The notes under the pieces are model-generated. The model ran no database searches, was not told the DNA's origin, and saw only the letters and a list, made by a program, of their open reading frames with translations. Shown here piece after piece: positions 20,019 through 30,519 of a DNA stretch of 64,000 nt. This DNA comes from Aegilops tauschii subsp. strangulata (lineage: Eukaryota; Streptophyta; Magnoliopsida; Poales; Poaceae): positions 647,983,387 to 648,047,386 of the forward strand of contig NC_053036.3 in assembly GCF_002575655.3 (NCBI RefSeq), in the 5' to 3' direction. Numbering within the stretch: the first letter of the stretch is position 1; each line of letters starts with the position of its first letter. Position numbers and translations under genes: made by a program.

Positions 20019-20388
20019 GTGAACTATGTAGTGCTAACAAGAGAGGTTAATATTTCTTTACTATTTATATATGCGAACTATGTATGGGTTTCTGCAGTTT
20101 TCATTAAAAAATGCTTTCGACAGCACATGTCAAAGCATCTTATGGAAGGACGGAAGTGGTTAAAGCATATGTCCAAGCTGTCAAACTATCTATCAGAAGT
20201 GAGCATTCAGATGTTCAATTTGAACTCGTGCGAGACCAAATTTCGGTCTAACATTGAGTTCATAAGATGTCCCCTCGATGATCCGAAAGATAGTCTATCA
20301 AGCACCGAAGAACAGGTGAAGGATGAAGACGCGACCAAGGAGGAGCGCTGGCATCAAGCTACGGACGAGCCGATGACAGCAAAGACGG
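20019..20388 (+). pseudogene. unidentified exon-like open frame
   Basis: Open plus-strand frame with balanced composition: MSKHLMEGRKWLKHMSKLS, then LSSTEEQVKDEDATKEERW. It runs directly into the LINE sequence that follows. The stretch TATGGA(A/G)GGAC(G/A)GAAGTGG(T/C)TAAAGC (20141) recurs at 21369 on the far side of the LINE, so this looks like a host segment split or duplicated around the insertion. Family not recognised. Confidence 0.4.
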
Positions 20389-21346
20389 TACCTAAAAGTG
20401 TTGGGGATGGCTCTTCGGTGCTCTTTTGGAAAGACATGTGGCAAGATGAAATTCTCTCGGACTCACACCCTAGGCTATTTTCCTTTGCTAAAAATGAAGA
20501 CATCTCAGTGCAGAATCTGTTGACAGCCCCAACATTGGGTGCCAATTTTCATTTGCTGCTCTCTGTTCAGGCTCGTGATGAACTGGCGGACCTGCAGAAC
20601 ATCACAGCCGCGACCGAGCCATCGTCGACCGTGGCGGATAGGTGGCGATGTGTCTGGGGAGGTGAGGGCTTCATCTCGAGCAAATACTATAATTTCTGCT
20701 TTCGTGAGATGCAAGTAGATGCTGCCTTTGGTTGGATTTGGAAATCCAAATGCAACAACAAATGGAAGGTCTTTTTGTGGTTACTGTTGGCTGATCGGAT
20801 CAACACACGTAACATGCTTCGAAGGAGAGGGATGACTCTCCAAAACAACAATTATGGGTGTCTATTGTGCCCTCACCCGCCTGAAGAAACCGTCGAACAC
20901 CTCTTCCTTGGGTGTCATTTCAGTGCTGCTTGTTGGCAAAAGCTGGGTATTGTGTGGCCTCCCCTAGAAAACAGACTGCATCTACTGCATGCTGCGAACA
21001 AAACTGGACTGGGCCCATGTTCATGGAGGTTTTCACGGTTGCAGCTTGGGGCTTGTGGAAAGAAAGGAATAATAAACATTTTAGAGGAATTGTGACCACG
21101 GTAGATTCTTGGAGGAGGAGGTTTAAGAGTGACTTTGAGTTGCTAAGACACAGAACCAAGAAGGAACTAGAGCCCTTCATTCTTAATTTGGTTGCCTCAG
21201 TTTAGGCTTAGGGCATTCTATTATTTATTTCTCTCTTTGGTCTGTTCCATCCCCCCCTCCCCCGTATATAATGTAATTTGCTTCTAACTGTAACCCCTGA
21301 GGTTTGTTAATACAAAGTCAGTGGGGGTTTCCCCACTGTCAAGAGC
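20389..21346 (+). mobile_element. 5'-truncated LINE retrotransposon, C-terminal end with zf-RVT domain
   Basis: The frame from about 20395 reads VGDGSSVLFWKDMW, then WIWKSKCNNKWKVFLWLLL and CLLCPHPPEETVEHLFLGC, the zinc-binding domain found after reverse transcriptase in plant LINEs and their relatives. A frameshift near 21040 moves the end (AAWGLWKERNNKHFRG) into another frame, with a stop at about 21205. A 3' untranslated region ends in CAAGAGCTTCAAAAAAA at about 21346, the expected short poly(A). The reverse transcriptase itself is missing, so the copy is dead on arrival. Confidence 0.85.
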
Positions 21347-21691
21347 TTCAAAAAAAGGATACTCATACATGGAGGGACAGAAGTGGCTAAAGCGCGGAAA
21401 TGTTAGATCTAATGGAGAGCGGCGTTTTGGTGCCTCCTTTTGTTCATAATATATATTTCAATATTGAACATTTGACAAAGAAGATATATAAGTAAGTGCT
21501 GATCATTCATTGGTTGCCAATTAAAACAATTAACTGATTTATTGAGTAGCAAAATTGTATTAGGAAAGAACTGCAAATGAATCCCAAGCACTCCCCTAAT
21601 AAATATCATAAGGTCTGTTGGGAGCTTAATTTGTAACCATGTAATATTTAAGAATTTCAGGTTGGGAGCTTAATTTGTAACATGTAATATG
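21347..21691. other. host flank with a short tandem duplication
   Basis: GTTGGGAGCTTAATTTGTAAC is present at about 21618 and again at about 21661, about 43 bp apart; both copies continue into CATGTAATAT. No ORF of interest. Confidence 0.6.
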
Positions 21692-21772
21692 TACTCCCTC
21701 TGTAAAGAAATATAAGAGCTTTTAGATCACTATATGTTCTAAAAGGTCTTATATTTGTTTACATAGAGAGTA
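21692..21772. mobile_element. Stowaway-type MITE, 81 bp including TA duplications
   Basis: Starts TA-CTCCCTCTGTAAAGAAATATAAGAGC and ends GGTCTTATATTTGTTTACATAGAGAG-TA. The ends are inverted repeats and TA flanks both, as in Tc1/Mariner-derived Stowaway elements of Triticeae. Confidence 0.9.
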
Positions 21773-22985
21773 ACAATTAGCATTTTGTTAAGTTCTTTTG
21801 CAAGATATCTATCCAAGTAGATCTACTGATAAGTACTCCCTCTGTAAGCAAATTTGTTTACTCCGAAAGTATCATATATCATGCAGTCCCTATTATTTGA
21901 TATTGTTGCCACAGATCTTTATTTCAATCTACACACACACAACTTTCTATTTAAAATAAGCAAATTTTGGTTTCTGCCAAAATAATTAGACAAAACAAGA
22001 TACCAATTATAGGCACCATATTGATGTCCGTGACATGTTGATCCACAATATTAATTAGCTCGGAGTTATCTCTCGCATGAAGTTAGAAAACTCACTACAC
22101 AACATTCGAGGACAGTAGACAGAAATATAACCTAGGAAGCTAATTGAGATGAGGACAACCGGGTTGGCAGCATCAACAGACCAGTAGGGTGGGTGGCATT
22201 AGAAGGGGCGAACTTGAGTGTCTGTGGTGTCAATCCTTCAGTGGTCGCCGCACTCAGAGAAGGTGGTGGTGCTATGGTGAGTAGCAGGTTGCATCGTCGT
22301 GGCGTTCCTACCGGCGCGATGGTGTGCACTCCTTGGCACTAGGAATCGGTTGGGACGGCCTCATCATGGAGATTGACGGCGTGACATCATGACTATGCTT
22401 GCGCAGCTCAGCTGGGGTAGAAGACCGGGCTCGACGACGAGTGTGTCGTCCCTCCTTGCCACACCCCAGAACTGTGTCCTAGGTCGTCCAACCCACATAC
22501 GAACAAGTCGGCTACGTGGCCGACACTAACGGAGAGCTAATATCCTTACTGTACCTCCCGGTCAAATCTCATTGCCCTTGATGCCAGACCAATGGATGCG
22601 TGGGCTCGGTGTCGAGGCGACAACATGAGAGGTTGTCGGGGAGAAAAGGAGGCGGGAAGAAGAGGAGGTGGGTGACGCCATGGAGGGGAGGAGAGGCAGC
22701 ATGGAGAGGAGAGTGTGAGCTTCGCCTTGGCGTGGAGCGGAGGTGTCGGGGAGAGATGGAGGCGACAAATCTATGGTGGGGAGATGAGATGTGGCAGCGC
22801 CCGGTGGCTGGCTGGCTATGTGAGGAGAGCAGGAGGCGGTTGCGGGGTGAGTGAGTGAGAGGAGTGAACTTTTTTCTTAAGGAAAAGGAGAAATGAGCAG
22901 TTGTTGTGAGGTGACATAAGTGTCACATAGCCTAGCAAGTCATTTTTAGAGAGAAGACCATCCAAGTGACCTATAGGTAGCCTAC
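21773..22985. other. intergenic, no gene supported
   Basis: A CTCCCTCTGTAAGCAAA fragment at about 21837 is a broken Stowaway end. 22130-22860 is a moderately GC-rich purine/pyrimidine-skewed stretch with short ORFs on both strands that show no family resemblance. It might be decayed TE or gene sequence. Confidence 0.4.
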
Positions 22986-23462
22986 TATCGGTGTCAAGAC
23001 CGGCGGATCTCGAGTAGGGGGTCCCGAACTGCGCGTCTAAGGTCGATGGTAACAGGAGACAGGGGACACGATGTTTATCCAGGTTCGGGCCCTCTCTATG
23101 GAGGTAATACGCTAGTTCCTGCTTGATTGATCTTGATGAATATGAGTATTACAAGAGTTGATCTACCACGAGATCGTAATGGCTAAAACCCTAGAAGTCT
23201 AGCCTGCATGACTATAATTGTATCTCCCCTCTACGGACTAAGCCCTCCGGTTTAAATAGACACGAGGGGACTAGGGTTGTACAAAGGCGGTTACAGAGAA
23301 AATGAATCTTCATATTTGATCGCCAAGCTTGCCTTCCACACCAAGGAGAGTCCCATCCGGACACGGGTAGAGTCTTCGGTCTTTGTATCTTCACAACCCA
23401 TTAGTCCGGCCCATATCCAACAGGCCGGACACCCGAGGACCCCTTAGTCCAGGGCTCCCTCA
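22986..23462 (-). repeat. 3' LTR of the outer Gypsy element (477 bp)
   Basis: Reads on the minus strand from TGAGGGAGCCCTGGACTAAGG to GACACCGATA (expected CA end mutated to TA). The layout is the same as the LTRs at 25776 and 34320: TCGGTGTCAA, AACAGGAGACAGGGGACA, CCAGGTTCGGGCCCTCTC, TGCTTGATTGATCTTGATGA. A TTTAAATAG/CTATTTAAA TATA-like word lies at about 23251-23259. Confidence 0.85.
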
Positions 23463-25775
23463 GTAGCCCCTGAACCAGGCTTCAATGACGAGGTGTCCCG
23501 CGCGCAGATTGTCTTCGGCATTGCAAGGCGGGTTCCCCTTTCCGAGTACTCCAGGATAGTCTTCGGACGAAACGAACGTGTCCAGATCTGTAACACAGGT
23601 ACCCCACACACAGCCGTAGAGAGTATAATATTTCACGAGTACCATCCGCGGACAACTTTTTGCAAGATGACATCACGTCTTCCCGGTCATTATTTCGAAT
23701 CGTTTCATGTTCTGCCGTTCCACGTTTCGAGGCGTGGTTTTTATTGGCACGTCTTGTCGAAGCAGAGATCGTGTCCCCTTATTGCGGGATTCTCATTAAT
23801 ACGAGTGTGGGTAACCCAACCATTCCATCAGAAAGATTCCTTAGGGATAGGCAGGTTTTCAGGCTGAGGAGGAGGCGTTCGATACCTGTTGCCTTTATAA
23901 AGGAGCCAAGGGCTGTCTCTTTTTACACCAAACCTCTCCTCAGCCTTTCCAACCTTGAGTTCTAGCACCCAAGGTTCGACTTTATTGCCCCAAGCTTTCC
24001 AATCATGTCCGGACCCAGCCCACAGGGCCGATGGGTGGCTTCCTCCGTTACAGAGGAGGACATTGCGAAGCTTCGGGCGGCCAGATACCTGACCGCGGAG
24101 ATCCCCCACAGGCTTCCTGCTCAAAGGTTATTCCGACTCCTAGATCCAGCGAGAGGGTCGTATTCATCTCTCACTTCCTCCGAGGTCTAGGGTTCGCTCT
24201 TCACCCCTTCGTCCGGGGGCTCATGTTTTATTACAGACTAGATTTTCACGATCTAGCCCCAGATTCTTCCCTCCACGTCTCGGCGTTTATCATCACGTGT
24301 GAGGTCTTCCTCCGAATTCCCCCACACTTCGGCTTATGGCTCAAGACCTTTAGTGTGAAGCCGAAGGTGGTCGATGGGAAACAAACGGAGTGCGATGGTG
24401 CTGTAGTGAGCAAGCTTACCAATACTCTCTGGCCAAAAGGCTCTTTCACCGAAACATCCAACCAATGGCAGCGGGAGTGGTTTTACATCACAGAACCCCG
24501 CGGTACCAAGTGGGCAGCTACACCTGCGTTCTGTTCTGGCCCTTCGTTACAGCTTGCATCATGGATTAATAAGGGGCTGGACTGGGGATCAGTTGATGAA
24601 GTGCAGACCCTACAGAGCCGCATCCGAACCCTCCTTGAGAAGGACATCGATCTTGTCAACGTGATCCAAGTAATGCTAGTCCGCCGAACCCTACCATGTC
24701 AGTGTAGGCCTCTCCGCATGTGGGAGTTTAATCCGGAAGGACCACGAACCCTCCAGCACTTCTTCGGTACTACGCACAAAGGAATGTGGAAGTTGTTTTT
24801 CGGGAAACGAAAACAGTGGCCGGACACCACCAAGGACACCGGCCTCGACTGCAACCATCCGGATACCGGTAAGCGCTCAACTCCCGAACACTTTGTAGTT
24901 AAGTACGCCGTAATATGTTGCTGAGAAAACTATCTTCTTCCAGGGCTGGATAAAGAAAGCGGAGCGAATTAGGTGTTCGGCCCCCTTCCCGAAGACTCAG
25001 CGGATCCGTACTAACAAGGATGCTGGCCCCGGCATCGTACCAGGTGCCTGCGAAGGGAGACAAGGCAGAGAGCGGGAAGGCCAAAGGTGGCCTCCCTTCC
25101 AAGGGTATATCCGACATCGTGTCCGGGGAGATCAAGATTCCCCCGCCCGAAGGCCAAAATGTAGGACAAGCCAACATTCCTTCTCCCCATGGTAAGAAAA
25201 GGGCCGCCTCCGAAGGATGGGAGGAAATGGGTCCTAAGCGAGGCAAGATGCCCCTGTTGGGTGGCTCGGGCTTGGAGGACGAAGTCATCGCGCAGTCCCA
25301 CAGAGAGGACAAGCCTTCAGGCAAATTGTAAGTGAACAAGGGTGTTTTAAACATATCTCGTTCCTTTCTTGCGGCCGAGGTAACATTTTAGAATTTATGT
25401 TTTTTGTAGTTCGGCAAACAGTCTTCAACAATCCTCTTCCTCGGGGGGCCTTCTCCCAGAGATGATGGAACGCGAGAGGCCTCCACTGGTCTCCACGCCT
25501 AATAGGGCGGACAACTTTGAGGTGTCGTTGCGGAGGGTCTCTCCGGATCAACAAGTGGTGCGAGGGATGGCGAAGACACAAACCGAAGGCAATACTTCGG
25601 TAGCCCAGAGTCCGGGGGCCAATGATAAAGGCCCCGGACTGTCCGGCTTACAGCCAGAGACGAATCTAGGGACGGATAAACGGATCCCTTCGAAGGGAGG
25701 CCGCACTCCTACAGCAGCTTCCGGAGGTCCAGAGGCACCGAATATATTGACGAACATGATGCGACAGGCGTCCGT

Positions 25776-26256
25776 TGTCGGTGTCAAAACCAGTAGATCT
25801 CAGGTAGGGGGTCCCAAGCTATGTCTCATGGATCGATGGGTAACAGGAGACGGGGGACATGATGTTTACCCAGGTTCGGGCCCTCTCTATCGAGGTAATA
25901 CCCTACTTCCTGCTTGATTGATCTTGATGAATATATGGTTACAAGCGTTGATCTACCTCGAGATCACATGTTGTGGTCTAAGACCTAAATGTATGATGAG
26001 TAATGTCATAATAATCTATCGACTAGCCTGGCCTCGGCTTATATAATGTACCAGAGGCCTAGGATAACAAGAGTCCTAGTCGAATACGCAGGTGGAGAGG
26101 AGTCCTTGTCGTGATCACCAAGTCTTGTGGAATCTTCCTCGTGTATACTTCGGCTGTCCGAACTGGCCCATGAGTAGACGGCCATGGGGGTCCTCGGCCC
26201 AATCCAACTAATCAGGAGACGACGTGGTGAGTCCCCCCTAATCCAGGACACCGTCA
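25776..26256 (-). repeat. left (3') LTR of the nested Gypsy element
   Basis: 481 bp. Plus-strand start TGTCGGTGTCAAAACC, end ATCCAGGACACCGTCA. A minus-strand TATATAA box is at about 26039-26045. Confidence 0.9.
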
Positions 26257-26524
26257 GTAGCCCCCTGAACCGGTCTTCAAGTTGGGGACGCTCCTCGATT
26301 CTTCCGAACTGTTCTTCATCTTCGGTCGTCGGTCTTGAAAACTGGTTCAACAAATCTTCTCATCTTCGATCTTGAGGATCGCTGAAGTGAATCCGAAGAG
26401 TTTACACGTCGGGTATCCGAGGAGCCCTTTAAGTCTTCGGCCTTTATCAATGCCTTGTTATTTTTATGCCACACCTTGGGTTTGAAGTTGTTCCCGTGCG
26501 GCGGTGTCCTCTTGCATCCGTGCT

Positions 26525-26702
26525 CCAACGCCGGACTACATTCGAGGTATCTTTTGCAGCCGAGCACCAACGCCGGACTACATTCGAGGTATCTTTTGCA
26601 GCCGAGCACCAACGCCGGACTGTATCCAAGCTCCAACGCCGGACTGTACCCGAGCTCCAACGCCAGGCTATGTCCAAGCTCCAACGCCGGACTGTATCCG
26701 AG
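26525..26702 (+). repeat. minisatellite with a unit-length switch (42 bp then 24 bp)
   Basis: CCAACGCC(G/A)G starts at 26525, 26567, 26609, 26633, 26657 and 26681. The first units are 42 bp because of an extra ATTCGAGGTATCTTTTGC-type segment; the later units are 24 bp of the type GCTCCAACGCCGGACTGTATCC. Confidence 0.9.
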
Positions 26703-28339
26703 GTGTCATAAATCACCTTGGTTCAAAAAAGTTGAAGGAGTTTAGCCGAGCTTAATGCCGGAAATGCCCTCTATGGAGCCAGCCACTTGCGTCCGAGCTA
26801 TATCCTGAAATGCTTTCGAGGTGGTTCAGCACCTCGGTCATGGGCTGATTGTTTGCGGATATTTTTGATTGGTGCAATTTATTCCCTGCCGAGATATATA
26901 GCCAGTAGCCCGCAAGGTGTGTGTCGGTCTAAAACCCGAGATGCACCTGAAGGATGACATAAGATCGCTGATCCCGGTAGCCCCTGAGACTCAGGTTGAT
27001 TCGCGAAATCGGCCTGAGGATCAAGTCCTAGCTCGACAGAATACTTCGCGACACAAAAAGCGGTGTGCTCAGTCCTCGAGACTCAGGTTGGGTGCGGCCG
27101 ACCAACCTGAGGATCATAATCTCCTCGGAAACTGTATTGCACTTAAAATTTTCTGCATTGGATAGGCAATGCAGTAGCCCCCGAGACACTAGTCGGGTGG
27201 CAACACTAGATCAGGGGATCGATGTGCCCCTTTAATGTTAGTAAATTATAAGCCCGGAGCCCAATTGTCTCCGAGCCTTAATGTGAGCACGAGTGGCCGA
27301 ATTATGGATCGATATCCAGAGTAAAATCACAAATTATGTGTAATGATTCTACGCATCCAAGTACTTTACATCATTAATGCTCGGATCCGCATTGTACAAA
27401 TCTTTGTTGACCGACCATCGGCTTCAACCTCCTCGGCCAGCAGCCGAGGAGTATTTGTCCTACTTTATAAAGCCTTTATGAGGGCAAAGATTTACGGCAA
27501 ACAAGGCTATCCGGCCATACGGTTTTATAAACAAAGGTACGCGGAGAGATATGTTATATTACTTTTTAACGTAAGAAACATCTTCCAGAGAAAATAGTCC
27601 CGCTATCGGTTCCTTTCTTTGGGTTGTCATGCTAATCATGATCATAAAACCTCTCCTCCGATCAATGGAGGAGAAAAATATTGAGGATTTAGTTCGGGGA
27701 AAGTTCCCAAACTCTAAGGTCTGAATGGACCAAAATGTTCACTTCCGTTGTTGCTGACCAATTATATCCTTTAAGATTACTAGCTTTTGGCTTCACCCAG
27801 TCTGAGGTACTAACTCGGATGACCCGGTAGTAACAATCACAGAGCTGCTCCCTTTAGCGCCTAGCCAAACAATCGGGAACATAGGGGTAAGCACAGGAGC
27901 CAGGCAACCCAGCTTGGCCAAAATCTTAAGTCAAATTGATGCATATTTATGGCTTTATAATGATGATTGCAGAAGGCAGCCCTTGTATATTAAATACAAA
28001 TGCCGATGATATGTTTATTTTGACTCTGTTGCGACCGTTTATCAGTTGAAAGTGGCCCATCGTCGGCTTCCACCCCCTTGTAGATGCTACACAGGGTGTT
28101 TTCGCAATAACAAAACAACCCTTAGCCGATGTCTCGGTGCCCGGAGGCGGTTGTGTTAGTGGAAACGAGGCAATCAGATATGCGGGCTTTATAACTTTCA
28201 GTTAGTCATAGGAGCTTAAAGTTGGGAGGCCAGTTACTAGCCCCCGGTTAGTGTTCGGCGACAGTCGAGGTCAAGCCATAAACACTTCGGCCAACGTTAT
28301 GAACGGACTGTCATTAACATGGGGTGACCTCTATCGATC
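26703..28339. other. internal non-coding region of the nested Gypsy element, left of the solo LTR
   Basis: No protein-coding frame. Contains modules with diverged partners to the right of the solo LTR: a CCGACCATCGGCTTC block at 27410-27610 (partner 31286-31510) and a block at 27715-27930 with TCACCCAGTCTGAGGT and AACAATCGGGAAC (partner 31560-31735). GTAGCCCCTGAGACTCAG at 26978 matches 43611 of the outer element. Confidence 0.7.
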
Positions 28340-28344
28340 TTTAT

Positions 28345-30514
28345 TGTAGGAGATATGCCCTAGAGGCAATAATAAATGATATTATTTATCTCCGAGTTCA
28401 TAATTATGTTTATGTTCCATGCTATAACTGCTATGGTTCTCGAGTCTGCAATAACCACGAGGCTCGGAGGAAGACTCATATGCACGTGTGGAATAATAAA
28501 CGGTAAAATGTATTCCTAGTCTGGCCTCTAAGACTAGCTCAAGTGTTGCATGATGGTTATGTTTTCCTGATCATGGGCATGTCTATGTTACCAACCTTGA
28601 GGGCATAATGTTAAGAGAACATTTGTGTTGAATCGACCCGGCATGATGTTATGCTATGAGATTCATTCGTCACAAGTTTATTGGTACATAACACAGAGAT
28701 GGTTAACGTTTGCATGATTCCTTAGACCATGAGAGTATCGAGTTTCTTCATGCTTGCTTCATGAACTTTGGGGTTCGTTAAACGTCATCCGTAAATGGGT
28801 GGCTATTACGGCGGCTTACGGGTTCATGGAAAAGTGTGTCAAGTAACTTGATAGCTCAAGATTGGGATTTGCTCCTCCAACGATGGAGAGATATCTCTGG
28901 GCCCTCTCGGTGTTACGGTATCCATCATCGTCTGGCCAGACACTTTGTGATTTGATCACGGGGATGCCGGAACACGATAACGAGAAAAGAGAACAATACC
29001 GGTAACGAGGTAACTAGCATAGTGGACAAGTTGTTGATCCACGGGAATGCCAACATGTCTCACCTCAGGTATTTTTAACATATCGCGAAGCAACAGGAAT
29101 AGCACACGGCAACTGGAGGTTCACTCGAATATTTATTCGTGTGGGTATAGGGGTCAATATGGGTGTCCACGGCTCCGATGTTGATCATTGATCGGAAGGG
29201 GTTCCGGGTCATGTCTATACTTCACCGAACCTATAGGGTCACATGCTTAAGGGTCATCTATCTGCTGAATACTAGACAGGGAGTCTGAGAGAAAATCACC
29301 GAAAAAGTTTCGGACACCGAAAAGTTTCGGACAGCGGAATCGTACCGCAGAGAGAGGTCATCGGATAAGTTTCGATGATACCGAAAAGTTGTTACGGGAT
29401 ACACCATTAAGTCAAATTGGTTTCGGCACATGCCTGATAATTCTTGGAGGATGCCAGGATCATTCTGGAAGCTTTTTGGAATTTTCTGAGATAAAAACCG
29501 GAAATGTTCCGGAGCTGCCGGAGCCACTTCAGATGCGTTTCGCAGATGAAAATCACTAAAACCGGAATTGTTTCGGAACGCGTTGAAAATCATTTTAGTG
29601 GGTACTGGAAATGTTCTTAGCCCACATAAATATTTTCAGTTCGATCAGACGCTGAAAAATGTCGTCGTGAATAGTGAAAATCAGCTTTATGGTTACTTTA
29701 TGGAAAGCCACCTTTTGGGGCTTTGCTCCAAAAGATCTTGGGGATGACATGGATGGATAGGAGCCATTTTTTGGGCCCCTCATGGGGGTGTGGCCGGCCA
29801 CATGGGGTATCCCCCCTTGGGGACCCTCTTGTTCCTTGGTTTCACTCCTAGGTCCTTGTGGAAGGACTTCATTCATGTGCATTTTGGGTTTTTTGTGAAA
29901 CTACCCTACCCCCTTGGGATTTCCTATAAATAGAGGTGGAGGGGCAGCTCTCCACACTCATCCCTTGCTCTCATACACATGCCATGCATTATCTGGCTTC
30001 TTCTCTCCCTCCCACGAAAAGAGTTTCGTAGAGCCGTAAGGCTGTCTGGGTTCCGGCAGGAACTAGTTCTGGACGGCGAAGCCCTGCCGGATAGATGACA
30101 CCGTATGTGTGCAACTCTGTAGAGAGATCGTAGTTTCGGTCTTAGTTCGTGAGTGCCTCCCGAAGGGTTGTCCGTGTGACCGTCCGAGTTTCGAAGGTCC
30201 TCCCGAAGGGCTGTCCGAGTGACCGTTCGAGTTTCGAAGGTCCTCCCGAAGGGCTGTCCGCGACACCGTCCGGGGGGCTGTTCGACCGCCTCCTGGAGGG
30301 CTGTCTGAGGAGCAGATGAGGGTATACATCCTCGCAGTTGGGAGGTTGTAAATCCTAGCTGCGGGGATCTGCACCGCCGATCGTCATCGACTCTACTTCC
30401 CGCTGCGCTACGAGTCGGTAACGAAAAAGATCAAACCATGTATGCAGTCTCCATAGTGGTCCTGGGCTGGTGCGTAGGTCGGAAATTTTTTGTTTTCTGC
30501 TGCGTTACCCTATA
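28345..30514 (+). mobile_element. solo LTR of a Copia element (2,170 bp), TSD TTTAT
   Basis: Starts TGTAGGAGATATGCCCTAGAGGCAATAATAAA and ends CTGCTGCGTTACCCTATA (expected CA end mutated). TTTAT is found at 28340-28344 and at 30515-30519. TATAAATA at 29925-29932 lies about 585 bp before the end, in the right place for the LTR promoter. Left and right flanks continue one another as Gypsy internal sequence, so the rest of the Copia element was lost, presumably by recombination between its LTRs. Related to, but distinct from, the Angela-type LTR at 46981. Confidence 0.9.
30156..30290 (+). repeat. 43-bp tandem repeat near the end of the solo LTR
   Basis: CCTCCCGAAGGG(T/C)TGTCCG starts at 30156, 30199 and 30242, with TTTCGAAGG between units. 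A related CCTCCTGGAGGGCTGTC follows at about 30290. It lies downstream of the TATA box, so it would be in the transcribed R/U5 leader. Confidence 0.85.
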
Positions 30515-30519
30515 TTTAT

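Noticed and set aside
21834..21875. A further Stowaway MITE
   Set aside because: Only one end (CTCCCTCTGTAAGCAAA) is present; no inverted partner with TA was found.
22130..22860. Possible protein-coding gene
   Set aside because: Short ORFs on both strands with no domain, signal peptide or splice pattern.
24031..24924. Host gene candidate
   Set aside because: The ORF belongs to the plus-strand gene of the Gypsy element (Transposase_28-type domain) and its later exons lie within the same element.
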